A stretch of 64,000 nt of DNA, taken from the NCBI GenBank assembly GCA_039591075.1, contig JBDHEI010000002.1, positions 62,001 to 126,000 of the forward strand, in the 5' to 3' direction. The DNA comes from JAOTVV01 sp039591075. GTDB taxonomy: Bacteria > Gemmatimonadota > Gemmatimonadetes > Gemmatimonadales > GWC2-71-9. Of the stretch, positions 27,676 through 35,125 are shown piece after piece. Below the pieces are notes generated by a model that was not told where the DNA came from, ran no database searches, and saw nothing but the letters and a program-made list of their open reading frames with translations. The translations under genes were made by a program, and so were the position numbers. Numbering within the stretch: the stretch's first letter is position 1; every line of letters begins with the position of its first letter.

Positions 27676-28215
27676 TTAGGTGTTCAGTAAGTGCTGCCGA
27701 AGACGCGCCATTCGGCGTCGCAACGAACCATCGATGATGCGATCGCCGATCCGCAGGATCACGCCACCGAGAATCGTCGGGTCCTTCCGGAACCGCAGAA
27801 TCACGTCCTTGCCGGTCACCTCACGCAAGCGCTCACGAATCGCGTCCCGCAGCTCGTCATCCGGCTCCCGGGCAAGCGTGATGCCCGCGCGCACGCGGTT
27901 CAGCTTCTCGTCAACCAGGGCGGCGTACTCGGTGTTGATGAGCGGCAGCAACCCCTGACGACCCCGCTTGATCACGGCAGCCAGAAACCGCAGGAACGGC
28001 TCCGACACGAACGCGTCGAGCGCACTGCGCAGGAGCTGCTCCTTCGTAGCCTTCGGCACCCGCGGAGACTCGATGGCCACGCGCACGGTAGGCTCCAGCT
28101 CGATGGCATCGGCCAGTGCCGTCATGACGGTCGCGAAGTGCTCGGTCTCTCCGTGGCGCTCGCCCAAGTCGAACAACGCCTCGGCGTAGTTGCGGGCGAT
28201 GGTCGGATCTCTCAC
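27676..28215 (-). CDS. atpH: ATP synthase F1 subunit delta
   Basis: 179 residues, normal length. The N-terminal six-helix domain starts IARNYAEALFDLGER; the C-terminal part has LREVTGKDVILRFRKDPTILGGVILRIGDRIIDGS (quoted in parts: GGVILRIGD, RIIDGSLRRRM), typical of OSCP/delta. It links F1 to the peripheral stalk. GTG start overlaps the atpF stop as GTGA. It is the last gene of the cluster; atpA, atpG, atpD and atpC do not follow. Confidence 0.93.
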   Translation of the reverse strand: MRDPTIARNYAEALFDLGERHGETEHFATVMTALADAIELEPTVRVAIESPRVPKATKEQLLRSALDAFVSEPFLRFLAAVIKRGRQGLLPLINTEYAALVDEKLNRVRAGITLAREPDDELRDAIRERLREVTGKDVILRFRKDPTILGGVILRIGDRIIDGSLRRRMARLRQHLLNT

Positions 28216-28769
28216 GCCTGCTCTCCCAGGGACCCCAGATACTCCTCGACGATCTTGCGGTCGGCATCGTTATCCAGCCGCGTTTGGATCAGCTTGGTCG
28301 CCGCAGCCAGCGAGAGCTCCACCGCTTCGCGCCGCAGATCGCTCACCGCGCGCTCACGTTCGGCGTCGATCTCCCGGCGCGCCCGATGCAGCAGCGCCTC
28401 CTGCTCCTGCGCGGCCCGGGCCAGCAGCACCTCCCGCTCCTTCTGGGCCACACCCTTGGCCTCGTTGATCAGAGCCTGGGCCTCCTGCTTCGCCCCCTCC
28501 AAGAGCTTCTGGTGCCGCTCGACCGTCGCCTGCGCCTCCTTCCCGAGCCGTTCGGCGTCGGCGAGTTGGGCCGCGATTCGCTTCTCGCGCTCCTCCGTGA
28601 GGCGCACGATGGGCGGCCACGCGTACTTCCGGAGTACGAAGAACAGAGCGCCGAACACGATCCAGGTCCAGATGATGAGGCCTGGCTCGGCGGCGAAGGG
28701 ACCGCCGAGCCCGCCTTCCGCTCCTTCTTCTGCGACCGCAACCACCAGCAGGAAGGGAAGCATAGCCAT
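28212..28769 (-). CDS. atpF: ATP synthase Fo subunit b
   Basis: 185 residues from ATG 28769, which overlaps the atpE stop as TGATG. One N-terminal membrane helix (LIIWTWIVFGALFFVLRKYAW), then a long charged coiled coil of about 125 residues, as expected for the peripheral stalk. A preceding stretch of about 28 residues (VAEEGAEGGLGG) lies before the helix and may be a cleaved leader or periplasmic tail. Confidence 0.92.
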   Translation of the reverse strand: MAMLPFLLVVAVAEEGAEGGLGGPFAAEPGLIIWTWIVFGALFFVLRKYAWPPIVRLTEEREKRIAAQLADAERLGKEAQATVERHQKLLEGAKQEAQALINEAKGVAQKEREVLLARAAQEQEALLHRARREIDAERERAVSDLRREAVELSLAAATKLIQTRLDNDADRKIVEEYLGSLGEQA

Positions 28770-29035
28770 CAGGCGATCTTCGCCACGAACGTCATGATGA
28801 TGGCGATGATCGTGGCGCCTTCCATCAGGAAGGCGATCAGCAACGAGGTTGCCCGAATGCTGTCGGCCGCGGCGGGCTGCCGCGCAATTGCCTGAGCCGT
28901 CTGCGACCCGATCCAACCCAGTCCCAAACCGGCGCCGAGCAGCGCCAACCCGATTCCCAGGCCGATCCCCAGCAGGGGGTCCCCGGCAGCCACCGGCTCG
29001 GCCTGCACCAGCATTGCCGCAAGCAAGTTCACCAT
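28769..29035 (-). CDS. atpE: ATP synthase Fo subunit c
   Basis: 88 residues from ATG 29035 with GAGGGG upstream. Two helices: a glycine-rich first helix (GIGLGIGLALLGAGLGLG) and a second with the ion-binding Glu in FLMEGATIIAII. There is no ES/ET after this Glu, so a proton-type ring is more likely than sodium. The short N-terminal extension (VNLLAAMLVQAEPVAAG) might be a signal-like leader. Confidence 0.93.
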   Translation of the reverse strand: MVNLLAAMLVQAEPVAAGDPLLGIGLGIGLALLGAGLGLGWIGSQTAQAIARQPAAADSIRATSLLIAFLMEGATIIAIIMTFVAKIA

Positions 29036-29256
29036 ATGCCCCTCACGTTCGTAATGCGGGAGAACCCAGAGTGTCGTTGCGCTTCCCGCTGCGGGCATCG
29101 GGTCTCCCGTCCCGATGCCTTCACGGCGACCCGCCAACGGTCCCACAGGACCAGCGGGCTTCCCCGATCATTCGATCGGGTACCTCGCGGGGTGGCGCGA
29201 AGCGCTCGGGCCACCCCCACCTACCGTCCTACCGCCTTCCCGTCCTACCGTCGTTC
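29036..29256 (-). other. atpB-atpE spacer with four stem-loops
   Basis: No gene is supported here. Four perfect-arm hairpins were found by eye: arms 29094-29102/29111-29119 (9 bp), 29139-29143/29148-29152 (5 bp, loop CACA), 29163-29169/29174-29180 (7 bp, loop ATTC) and 29191-29196/29210-29215 (6 bp with an inner GCG/CGC pair). The part next to atpB also holds repeated CCGTCCTACCG-like units at about 29224-29251. The other atp junctions are 0-4 nt overlaps, so this spacer is exceptional in the cluster. It may stabilise or separate the atpE message. Confidence 0.6.
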
Positions 29257-30120
29257 CTAGTGCTCGGCCAGGATCACTCCGACGAGCACCGCGGTAAGCA
29301 GCGCGAATACGTACGCCTGGACGAGGGCCACGATGATCTCCAACGCCATCACAACGAACACCACCAGGGCCAATCCGCCGGCAAGCGGCCAACGCCACAG
29401 TTCGATGTGTCCGATCAGGAAGATCAACCCAAACAGGGCCAGAATGACGAAGTGTCCGGCCGTCATGTTGCCGAACAGTCGGACGCAGAGCGCGAACGGC
29501 TTCACCAGCTTGCCGATGATCTCGATCGGTGCCATGGCGACGGAGATCACCATTGCCCCGGCGCGACCCATGCCACCGATCGGCAGGAAGATGGTCCGCA
29601 TGTAGCCGCGCACACCCAACTTCAGAAATCCGCTCAATTCGATCACCACCAGCGACAGCAGGGCAAGACCACCGGTCACGGCCAGGTTGCCCGTGGGGCT
29701 CGCGCCCCAGGGTAAAAGCCCCAGCAGGTTGCAAAACAAGATGAAGAAGAACAGGGTCATGATGTACGGCGCGTACTGCGCACCGTCATGCCCGATGTTC
29801 GCGATGGCAACATCGTTGCGCACCCATAGGGCGAACGACTCAATCGCGTTGGCGAAGCCTTTGGGGGCCTTTTCACCGGCGCGCTGTCGCTCGAGCGCTC
29901 GCCCAGCCGTCCACATTGTCAGGAACACGAGGATCGCGGCAAACACCATATAGATCGCGTGTTTGGACGGCGTGAGGTTGATCGTCAAGCCGAGGACGTG
30001 GATGTCCGGGATGAACTTGCCGTAGTTCCACACGAAGAACGGCGAGAAATCCAGTGCATACGCATCAGCGGTGTGATGCATCAGGAGCTCGCCGATGTCG
30101 ACTTCTTGTTGCAGCATCAT
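29257..30120 (-). CDS. atpB: ATP synthase Fo subunit a
   Basis: 287 residues, polytopic. The proton-path arginine lies in KPFALCVRLFGNMTAGH, and the last helix has ALVQAYVFALLTAVLVG, both diagnostic for subunit a. The N-terminal about 60 residues include a soluble HHTADAYALDF segment before the first helix, as in long bacterial forms. ATG overlaps the upstream stop as ATGA. Confidence 0.95.
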   Translation of the reverse strand: MMLQQEVDIGELLMHHTADAYALDFSPFFVWNYGKFIPDIHVLGLTINLTPSKHAIYMVFAAILVFLTMWTAGRALERQRAGEKAPKGFANAIESFALWVRNDVAIANIGHDGAQYAPYIMTLFFFILFCNLLGLLPWGASPTGNLAVTGGLALLSLVVIELSGFLKLGVRGYMRTIFLPIGGMGRAGAMVISVAMAPIEIIGKLVKPFALCVRLFGNMTAGHFVILALFGLIFLIGHIELWRWPLAGGLALVVFVVMALEIIVALVQAYVFALLTAVLVGVILAEH

Positions 30121-30458
30121 CGAAGCAAACGCATCTCACTGAACAGCAGTGGCAGCAGCACCCCTGCGAATCCGATCGCCGCCGGCAACGGAGGCACCAG
30201 GTCCCGCTGCGTCATCACCAAGACCCCGAACACCACCACACCGAGCAGGCGAAGTCCCATGCCGGCGGCCCACCGTCCCATAAGTTTCTCCGTGCTGCCC
30301 TTGAGCGCAGGCTTGAGCAGCGCCACGGCCACACTGTGGAGCACCGTGGCGAGGAGACCGAACCCGGCGGCCGTCTGGGCCGCCACGGCTCCCCACACGA
30401 GCCACACCACCGCCGTGATCGTCGCGGTGAGACCGAGCCCCAACGCCACCTCGGTCAT
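30117..30458 (-). CDS. AtpI-like small membrane protein (ATP synthase subunit I type)
   Basis: 113 residues with four hydrophobic segments and a basic loop (LKPALKGSTEKLMGRW). It lies between the AtpZ-like gene and atpB with 4-nt overlaps on both sides, the usual place of AtpI, a proposed assembly or Mg2+-handling factor. Sequence alone is too variable for a firm family call; the position carries the argument. Confidence 0.65.
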   Translation of the reverse strand: MTEVALGLGLTATITAVVWLVWGAVAAQTAAGFGLLATVLHSVAVALLKPALKGSTEKLMGRWAAGMGLRLLGVVVFGVLVMTQRDLVPPLPAAIGFAGVLLPLLFSEMRLLR

Positions 30459-30709
30459 CCCTGCCCCTGTTCGTTCGGTTCCTCCTCTGGTCCGCGACTC
30501 GTCTCGAGTCGTCGGTAGATGCTCAGCGTGCTGAGGGCCGCTCCGCCGAGCGCGCCCAGCACCATGAAGACGGGAAACGACCCGACCACTCTATCTAAGA
30601 GCCACCCAGCGGCCATGAAAACCATGACGGCGGCGGCAAAGGCACACCCCAACCCGGAGTAGCGATAGACCCAGACCATCGTGGGTCGCGGGGCGTTAGT
30701 AGGGCCCAT
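30455..30709 (-). CDS. AtpZ/AtpI family F0F1-ATPase accessory protein
   Basis: 84 residues from ATG 30709: two membrane helices (GLGCAFAAAVMVFMAAGWLLD, VFMVLGALGGAALSTLSIY) separated by a DRVVGSFP turn, and an acidic tail. This matches the AtpZ family (two-helix, Gly-rich) that precedes atp genes in many bacteria and forms a Mg2+/Ca2+-related channel with AtpI in some. First gene of the Fo cluster. Confidence 0.8.
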   Translation of the reverse strand: MGPTNAPRPTMVWVYRYSGLGCAFAAAVMVFMAAGWLLDRVVGSFPVFMVLGALGGAALSTLSIYRRLETSRGPEEEPNEQGQG

Positions 30710-30719
30710 GAGCGCACGA

Positions 30720-30748
30720 AATGTACCCTGTCCGGGCCGCCCTGCAAA
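30720..30748 (-). promoter_or_regulatory. Candidate sigma70-type promoter of the Fo gene cluster
   Basis: Minus strand: -35 TTTGCA (30743-30748), 17-nt spacer, -10 TACATT (30720-30725), about 10 nt before the first ATG. Each hexamer matches consensus at 4 of 6 positions, so this is a plausible but unproven promoter. A very short or absent 5' leader would result. Confidence 0.4.
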
Positions 30749-30829
30749 CCGGTGCGGAGAGTGGCTCTTACGACCAATTTGGGGTACGATTCGGGAGACC
30801 TGACTGCCTTGGGAGAGCTTCGGAGCGCC

Positions 30830-31843
30830 ATGACCACGACCACCCTGCGAGACGATCGGGATGTCGAGCTGCTCCACCGCCTCGCCGAGGCGAAAGCGCG
30901 CCTGCTGGAGCAGGTACGCCGCCGCATCGTGGGTCAAGACGAGGTGTTGCACGGCATTCTGACGGCGATCGCGTCTGGTGGCCACGCGCTCCTGATGGGT
31001 GTGCCGGGCTTGGGTAAGACGCTCATGGTCTCCACGATCGCGGATGCACTGGACCTCGCGTTCTCCCGCATTCAGTTCACGCCCGATCTGATGCCGAGCG
31101 ACATCACCGGGACCGAGATCATCGAAGAGGACTCGAGCACAGGGAAGCGCAACTTCCGGTTCGTTCAAGGCCCGATCTTCGCCAACATCATCCTGGCCGA
31201 CGAAGTGAACCGCACACCACCCAAGACACAGGCCGCCCTGCTGCAAGCGATGCAGGAGCACGAGGTGACGGCCGCCGGCCAGACCTACCAGCTGCCCGCA
31301 CCGTTCTTTGTCCTCGCCACGCAGAACCCCATCGAGCAAGAGGGGACGTACCCGCTCCCCGAGGCTCAACTCGACCGATTCATGTTGGAGATCGCCGTCC
31401 GCTACCCGGACCGTTCCGAGGAGGAACGGATCGTCGAGACGACGACCGGCGACAGAGCGTCCATCGTCGAGGCCGTGCTGCATGCGCAGGATCTCCTGGA
31501 CATCCAGCATCTCGTGCGGCGCATTCCCGCACCCAAGCCCGTCGTGCGGGCCGCCGTCACGCTGGCGCGAATGACCCGACCGGATGACGAGGCCCCCGAC
31601 TTCATTCGCGAGTACGTGAGTTGGGGAGCGGGACCGCGAGCTTCGCAATACCTCGTGCTCGGCGCCAAGGCACGAGCGGCCCTTGACGGTCGCCCGATTG
31701 CCGACCTCGACGACGTGCAGAGCGTCGCGTTATCCGTCTTGCGCCATCGGGTCGTGGTCAATTTCGCCGCCGAAGCAGCCGGTCGGTCGGCCGAGAGTGT
31801 CTGCCAGGAGCTGGTGGACCGGGGTCACTGGATGGACGCCTAG
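30830..31843 (+). CDS. MoxR-family AAA+ ATPase
   Basis: 337 residues from ATG 30830. MoxR hallmarks: VGQDEVLHGILTAIASGGHALL, Walker A GVPGLGKT, FTPDLMPSDITGTEI, Walker B IILADEVNR, sensor 1 LATQNPIEQEGTYPLPEAQLDRF. Such ATPases act as chaperones that insert cofactors or assemble complexes, usually with a DUF58/VWA partner encoded next door. Here the downstream neighbour is the convergent mtgA, so the partner is missing from the locus. Confidence 0.92.
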   Translation: MTTTTLRDDRDVELLHRLAEAKARLLEQVRRRIVGQDEVLHGILTAIASGGHALLMGVPGLGKTLMVSTIADALDLAFSRIQFTPDLMPSDITGTEIIEEDSSTGKRNFRFVQGPIFANIILADEVNRTPPKTQAALLQAMQEHEVTAAGQTYQLPAPFFVLATQNPIEQEGTYPLPEAQLDRFMLEIAVRYPDRSEEERIVETTTGDRASIVEAVLHAQDLLDIQHLVRRIPAPKPVVRAAVTLARMTRPDDEAPDFIREYVSWGAGPRASQYLVLGAKARAALDGRPIADLDDVQSVALSVLRHRVVVNFAAEAAGRSAESVCQELVDRGHWMDA

Positions 31844-31874
31844 TGGGCGCGAAGTGTACTCCTTCACGCCACGG

Positions 31875-32681
31875 CTAGAGACTGTCGGCGACCACCGGCA
31901 CCACGGGCGCCACGGGCGCTCCCCCGACGTGCCGCCACAGGAACTCGGCACGTTCCATCCGACTCTCGATCTCCTCCACATAACTCCAGTAGGCGGAACT
32001 CTCCACGCCGGGATGCCATCGACTCGGCCGTGGGAGGCTCGCCGCCAGCTGTGCGGCCTCGTGCTCCGTGAGTGACGCGGCCGGCTTGCTGAAGTACCGC
32101 TGCGCCGCGGCCTCGGCCCCGTAGACGCCGGGTCCGAATTCCACCACGTTGAGGTAGAGCTCCAGAATTCGCCGTTTGGTCAGGCTCCGCTCGAGCTGCC
32201 GGGTGAGGATCACCTCCCTGAGCTTTCGAAGCGGGCTTCGGGAGGGCGAGAGCCAGAGGTTCTTGGCGAGCTGCTGCGTGATTGTCGAGGCACCCCTCGG
32301 CGCCTCCCGTTCCTGGAAGGCCTCACGGAGGGCCGTCTTGATCTCCGTCGTGGAGAACCCGTCGTGGGAGAAGAACTCCATGTCCTCGGCGGATACCGCG
32401 GCACGCTTCAGGTGAGGCGAGATCGACGCGTCCGATACCCAGCGCCAGGCCACACGGTCCGGCTGGCCACCGGCTCGTTGCTGCGCCCGATAGCGGTCGA
32501 TGAACGCGGTCATCTCGGGATTGGTGCGAGCGAGCGCGGCGACGTCGGGCCACGTGAGCAGTTGGTAGCTAACAACGGCCCCAGCTACCGTCAGCGCTCC
32601 AAGTGCAACGAGCCAGATCAGCTTGCGCACAAGTCGCCGTTCCAGGCTTCGCGCCTCTACCTGTTCACCGATGATAGCCAA
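31875..32681 (-). CDS. mtgA: Monofunctional peptidoglycan glycosyltransferase
   Basis: 268 residues: one N-terminal membrane helix (LIWLVALGALTVAGAVVSY) and a GT51 domain with the five conserved blocks. Catalytic Glu is in SAEDMEFFSHDGF, followed by GASTITQQLAKNL, RKLREVILTRQLE, SKRRILELYLN-like (TKRRILELYLN) and FGPGVYGAEAAAQRYF. It polymerises lipid II into glycan strands at the periplasmic face. Length and absence of a transpeptidase domain identify MtgA. Confidence 0.93.
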   Translation of the reverse strand: MAIIGEQVEARSLERRLVRKLIWLVALGALTVAGAVVSYQLLTWPDVAALARTNPEMTAFIDRYRAQQRAGGQPDRVAWRWVSDASISPHLKRAAVSAEDMEFFSHDGFSTTEIKTALREAFQEREAPRGASTITQQLAKNLWLSPSRSPLRKLREVILTRQLERSLTKRRILELYLNVVEFGPGVYGAEAAAQRYFSKPAASLTEHEAAQLAASLPRPSRWHPGVESSAYWSYVEEIESRMERAEFLWRHVGGAPVAPVVPVVADSL

Positions 32682-32746
32682 TGTCCGCCTCCCGACCCCA
32701 CAGAGCAGGGGTATATTCGCATTCTTACCCGTGCAAGGAGTCCCGA

Positions 32747-33097
32747 ATGAGTGCCCCGGTCGCCCACTTCGAGTTCTGGTCCGAGGACCCCGACAAGCTC
32801 GCCGCGTTCTACAAGCAGGTGTTCGACTGGAAGATGAACTTCCTGCAGCAGATGAACTACCACTTCATCGAAGCGAGCGAGGGCGGCATCGCAGGCGGGA
32901 TCATGAAGCCGCAGGAGGGGCCGTGGCCGAGTAACATGTCGTTCTACATCCGGGTCGATGACATTGAGAAATACAAGGCGCGTGTGCTCGAAGCGGGCGG
33001 GAAGGTCGTCGTGGAACGACAGGAGGTGCCTGACGTCGGCACGTTCGCACTGTTCGCCGATCCCGAAGGACGCGTGTTGGGCATCTGGCAACAGTAA
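32747..33097 (+). CDS. VOC (glyoxalase/bleomycin-resistance fold) family protein
   Basis: 116 residues from ATG 32747 with AAGGAG 6 nt upstream. Begins VAHFEFWSEDPDKLAAFYKQVFDW, with the paired beta-alpha-beta-beta-beta modules; metal-ligand positions near His8 and Glu in DPEGRVLGIW. Functions in this fold range from glyoxalase to dioxygenase, and none can be picked. Divergent from mtgA. Confidence 0.85.
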   Translation: MSAPVAHFEFWSEDPDKLAAFYKQVFDWKMNFLQQMNYHFIEASEGGIAGGIMKPQEGPWPSNMSFYIRVDDIEKYKARVLEAGGKVVVERQEVPDVGTFALFADPEGRVLGIWQQ

Positions 33098-33133
33098 TCC
33101 GTACTTGCGGCGAGGCTCGCCTCGGGGCTCGAG

Positions 33134-33826
33134 CTACCGACCCGACGTTGCCACGATTCCGGCGGCGGTGCCCGCAACTGCGATGGCCGTGCGTACGGCA
33201 TCGGTCAGTTCCTTGGTCGCTTGCCCCTCTCTGCTCTCTGCGGTCAAGCGCTCCAGGCGCCGCTTGCGCTCCTTGAGACGCTTCTTGTCGAACACGTGAG
33301 CGAGGACGCCGGTCGCGTGTGCAATGGCAACCAGCACCACGATGCGCGAGTCCACCTCGGCGGAGTACGAGAAGATCGCCTGTTTCAGCCGCTTCACGAC
33401 CTCCCGCCTCGGCCCGGCGTCGCGCTCGGGATACACGGTTCGTGGAAACACCAACAACACCTTGGTGTCGACGGCCCGGAGGATTGCCAGTTTCACGAGT
33501 CCATCGGCCACTCGCGTCTTGAGGCCGCGGATGCCGGCGAACTTCGTGATCCACGTCTTTGGCGTCACGGGACGTTTTGCCGTTGCGACTCGCTCCAGGC
33601 ACTCGTCGAGCAGCGGGTCGCCGAGGGGTCGGCGGTCCTCAACAGTCACCAGTTGCTTGCCGTCGTCACCCTCCAGGGTGATCCGTCGCTCGAGCAGCAG
33701 CTCCGCAAGCAAGGCGGCACTGATCGCGAACTGATACTGGAGACCAAAATGGGGCGTGCCCTTTTTGCGCTCGAGCGCGAGCAGCATCACGTGCTCGTAG
33801 AGGAAGAGCGGTCTGCGATCCATCAT
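33134..33826 (-). CDS. GPP34 (GOLPH3/Vps74-like) family protein
   Basis: 230 residues from ATG 33826; AGGA lies 7 nt upstream and the ATGA overlaps the stop of the BNR lipoprotein gene. Starts LFLYEHVMLLALERKKGTP, the GOLPH3-like opening, followed by ALLAELLLERRITLEG, then a C-terminal helical part with a putative hydrophobic segment (VLVAIAHATGVL) and a Lys/Arg-rich stretch. In eukaryotes GOLPH3 binds PI4P and sorts glycosyltransferases; bacterial GPP34 proteins are uncharacterised. Membrane-surface association is plausible. Confidence 0.75.
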   Translation of the reverse strand: MMDRRPLFLYEHVMLLALERKKGTPHFGLQYQFAISAALLAELLLERRITLEGDDGKQLVTVEDRRPLGDPLLDECLERVATAKRPVTPKTWITKFAGIRGLKTRVADGLVKLAILRAVDTKVLLVFPRTVYPERDAGPRREVVKRLKQAIFSYSAEVDSRIVVLVAIAHATGVLAHVFDKKRLKERKRRLERLTAESREGQATKELTDAVRTAIAVAGTAAGIVATSGR

Positions 33827-34896
33827 GGACCCGTCCTTTTCCAAAAACTCACTTTGGTGATCCGTCCCTCCGGCCCCACCAACCAGCCCGCGGTGGGACC
33901 GGCAAAGCCAAGCCCCCAGTAACCAAGCGTGTCGAGCGGCGACCACTCAGCGCCGTGATCCACAGAGTAGCTCGCGCCACCGGGACCCACCGCCACCAGT
34001 ATCGGCGGGCGGGCATCAGGAACGTACGCCACACCGTACACCGCGCCGCGGAAGGTAGGAGCGCCAGCATAGCGCCAGGTGAGGCCCCCGTCGCTGGTGA
34101 CGGCCACGCGGGCCGAGTCGGCCAGGGGCTGGCCGATCTCTCCACCAGCAACCACCCCCTGACGGGCGTCCGCGAATGCCACGGACGTGATCCCGGCCGC
34201 CTCACCCGCCACGACCGGTGTCTCGACCGCCGTCCAGGTGCGACCGCGATCTCGAGTCTCGAGGATCCGGGCTCGCGAGGCGTTCCCGGTCCCGATCCAT
34301 CCGTCGTTCGTGCCGCGGACGATGACACATGTCCCACTCGCGGCAAAGCTCCCTTCACCGGGGAGAGCGGGAGGGATGTGTCCGGGCGGTACCCGTTCCC
34401 ATCGCTCCCCATCTTCGGTCCGAATGATGATGAATTGCCCGTCGACCGCGTCGCTGAATGCCACTCCGAGCGAGCCATTCCAGAAGTCCAGGCAGTCGAA
34501 GAACGCCCGGGGCTCGTCGCTCCTGAATTGGAGGGTCCACGCTGCGCCGCCGTCGGTGGTTCGGTAGATACGCGACAGCTCGCCGGGGCCGGCGCTCAGT
34601 ACGTAGGCCGTGTCGGCACTGACCGCGTGTACGTCCCGAAACTGCAGCGAGTCGGCGCCCGGCACGACGCCAACCGACCAGCTAGTGCCACCGTCGAGCG
34701 TGCGGGCATAGGTCCCAGCAAGCCCGCTCGCCCAGGCGACTCGGGAGGTCACGACGCTCACGGCCTGAAGTCGCACCCCTGTGTTCGGGTGCTGGGTCTC
34801 CAACACGACCGAGAGACTGTCGTTGTTTCCGCACCCGGCGATTCCCGCAATGAGGGCGATGGCCGCAATGCCCTGCCTCGGCTGGATGGGGGGCAT
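33823..34896 (-). CDS. YCF48/BNR-repeat lipoprotein
   Basis: 357 residues from ATG 34896 (GGAGG 4 nt upstream). Signal peptide with lipobox IAGC, then a beta-propeller of repeated TxDGGxxW units: TLDGGTSW, TTDGGAAW, TEDGERW, TRDRGRTW, TSDGGLTW and VDHGAEW. This matches BNR/photosystem-stability (Ycf48)-like propellers, which act as assembly or binding scaffolds or as sialidase-like folds. No sialidase catalytic residues are claimed. Divergent from the large regulator gene. Confidence 0.82.
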   Translation of the reverse strand: MPPIQPRQGIAAIALIAGIAGCGNNDSLSVVLETQHPNTGVRLQAVSVVTSRVAWASGLAGTYARTLDGGTSWSVGVVPGADSLQFRDVHAVSADTAYVLSAGPGELSRIYRTTDGGAAWTLQFRSDEPRAFFDCLDFWNGSLGVAFSDAVDGQFIIIRTEDGERWERVPPGHIPPALPGEGSFAASGTCVIVRGTNDGWIGTGNASRARILETRDRGRTWTAVETPVVAGEAAGITSVAFADARQGVVAGGEIGQPLADSARVAVTSDGGLTWRYAGAPTFRGAVYGVAYVPDARPPILVAVGPGGASYSVDHGAEWSPLDTLGYWGLGFAGPTAGWLVGPEGRITKVSFWKRTGP

Positions 34897-35125
34897 CGTG
34901 CCTCCGTGTCCGCTCCCGTGTGTTCTATCCCTCAAAGGTACCGCTTGGAATGCCACGCGGGCGGCGGCCTTGCGGCCCCCTGACGCCGGACCGTAGTTGT
35001 TGAGACCAGAGCCCCGAGCTGGAGAATCATGCCGGAATCTGGGGCTCAAGTCGTTTAGTGACAATGTGTTGAATCTACTTTGATCCGCAGCAGGTATCGT
35101 GAGCCACCAAGAGGTGAACGCCAGC

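Noticed and set aside
29029..29220. Small open frames in the atpB-atpE spacer
   Set aside because: They read through the stem-loops, lack ribosome binding sites and have no hydrophobic or conserved pattern.
31644..31843. Long antisense open frame across moxR continuing from the AtpZ-like gene
   Set aside because: Antisense to a well-conserved AAA+ gene and poor in protein-like composition; AtpZ-like start at 30709 is supported by family length.
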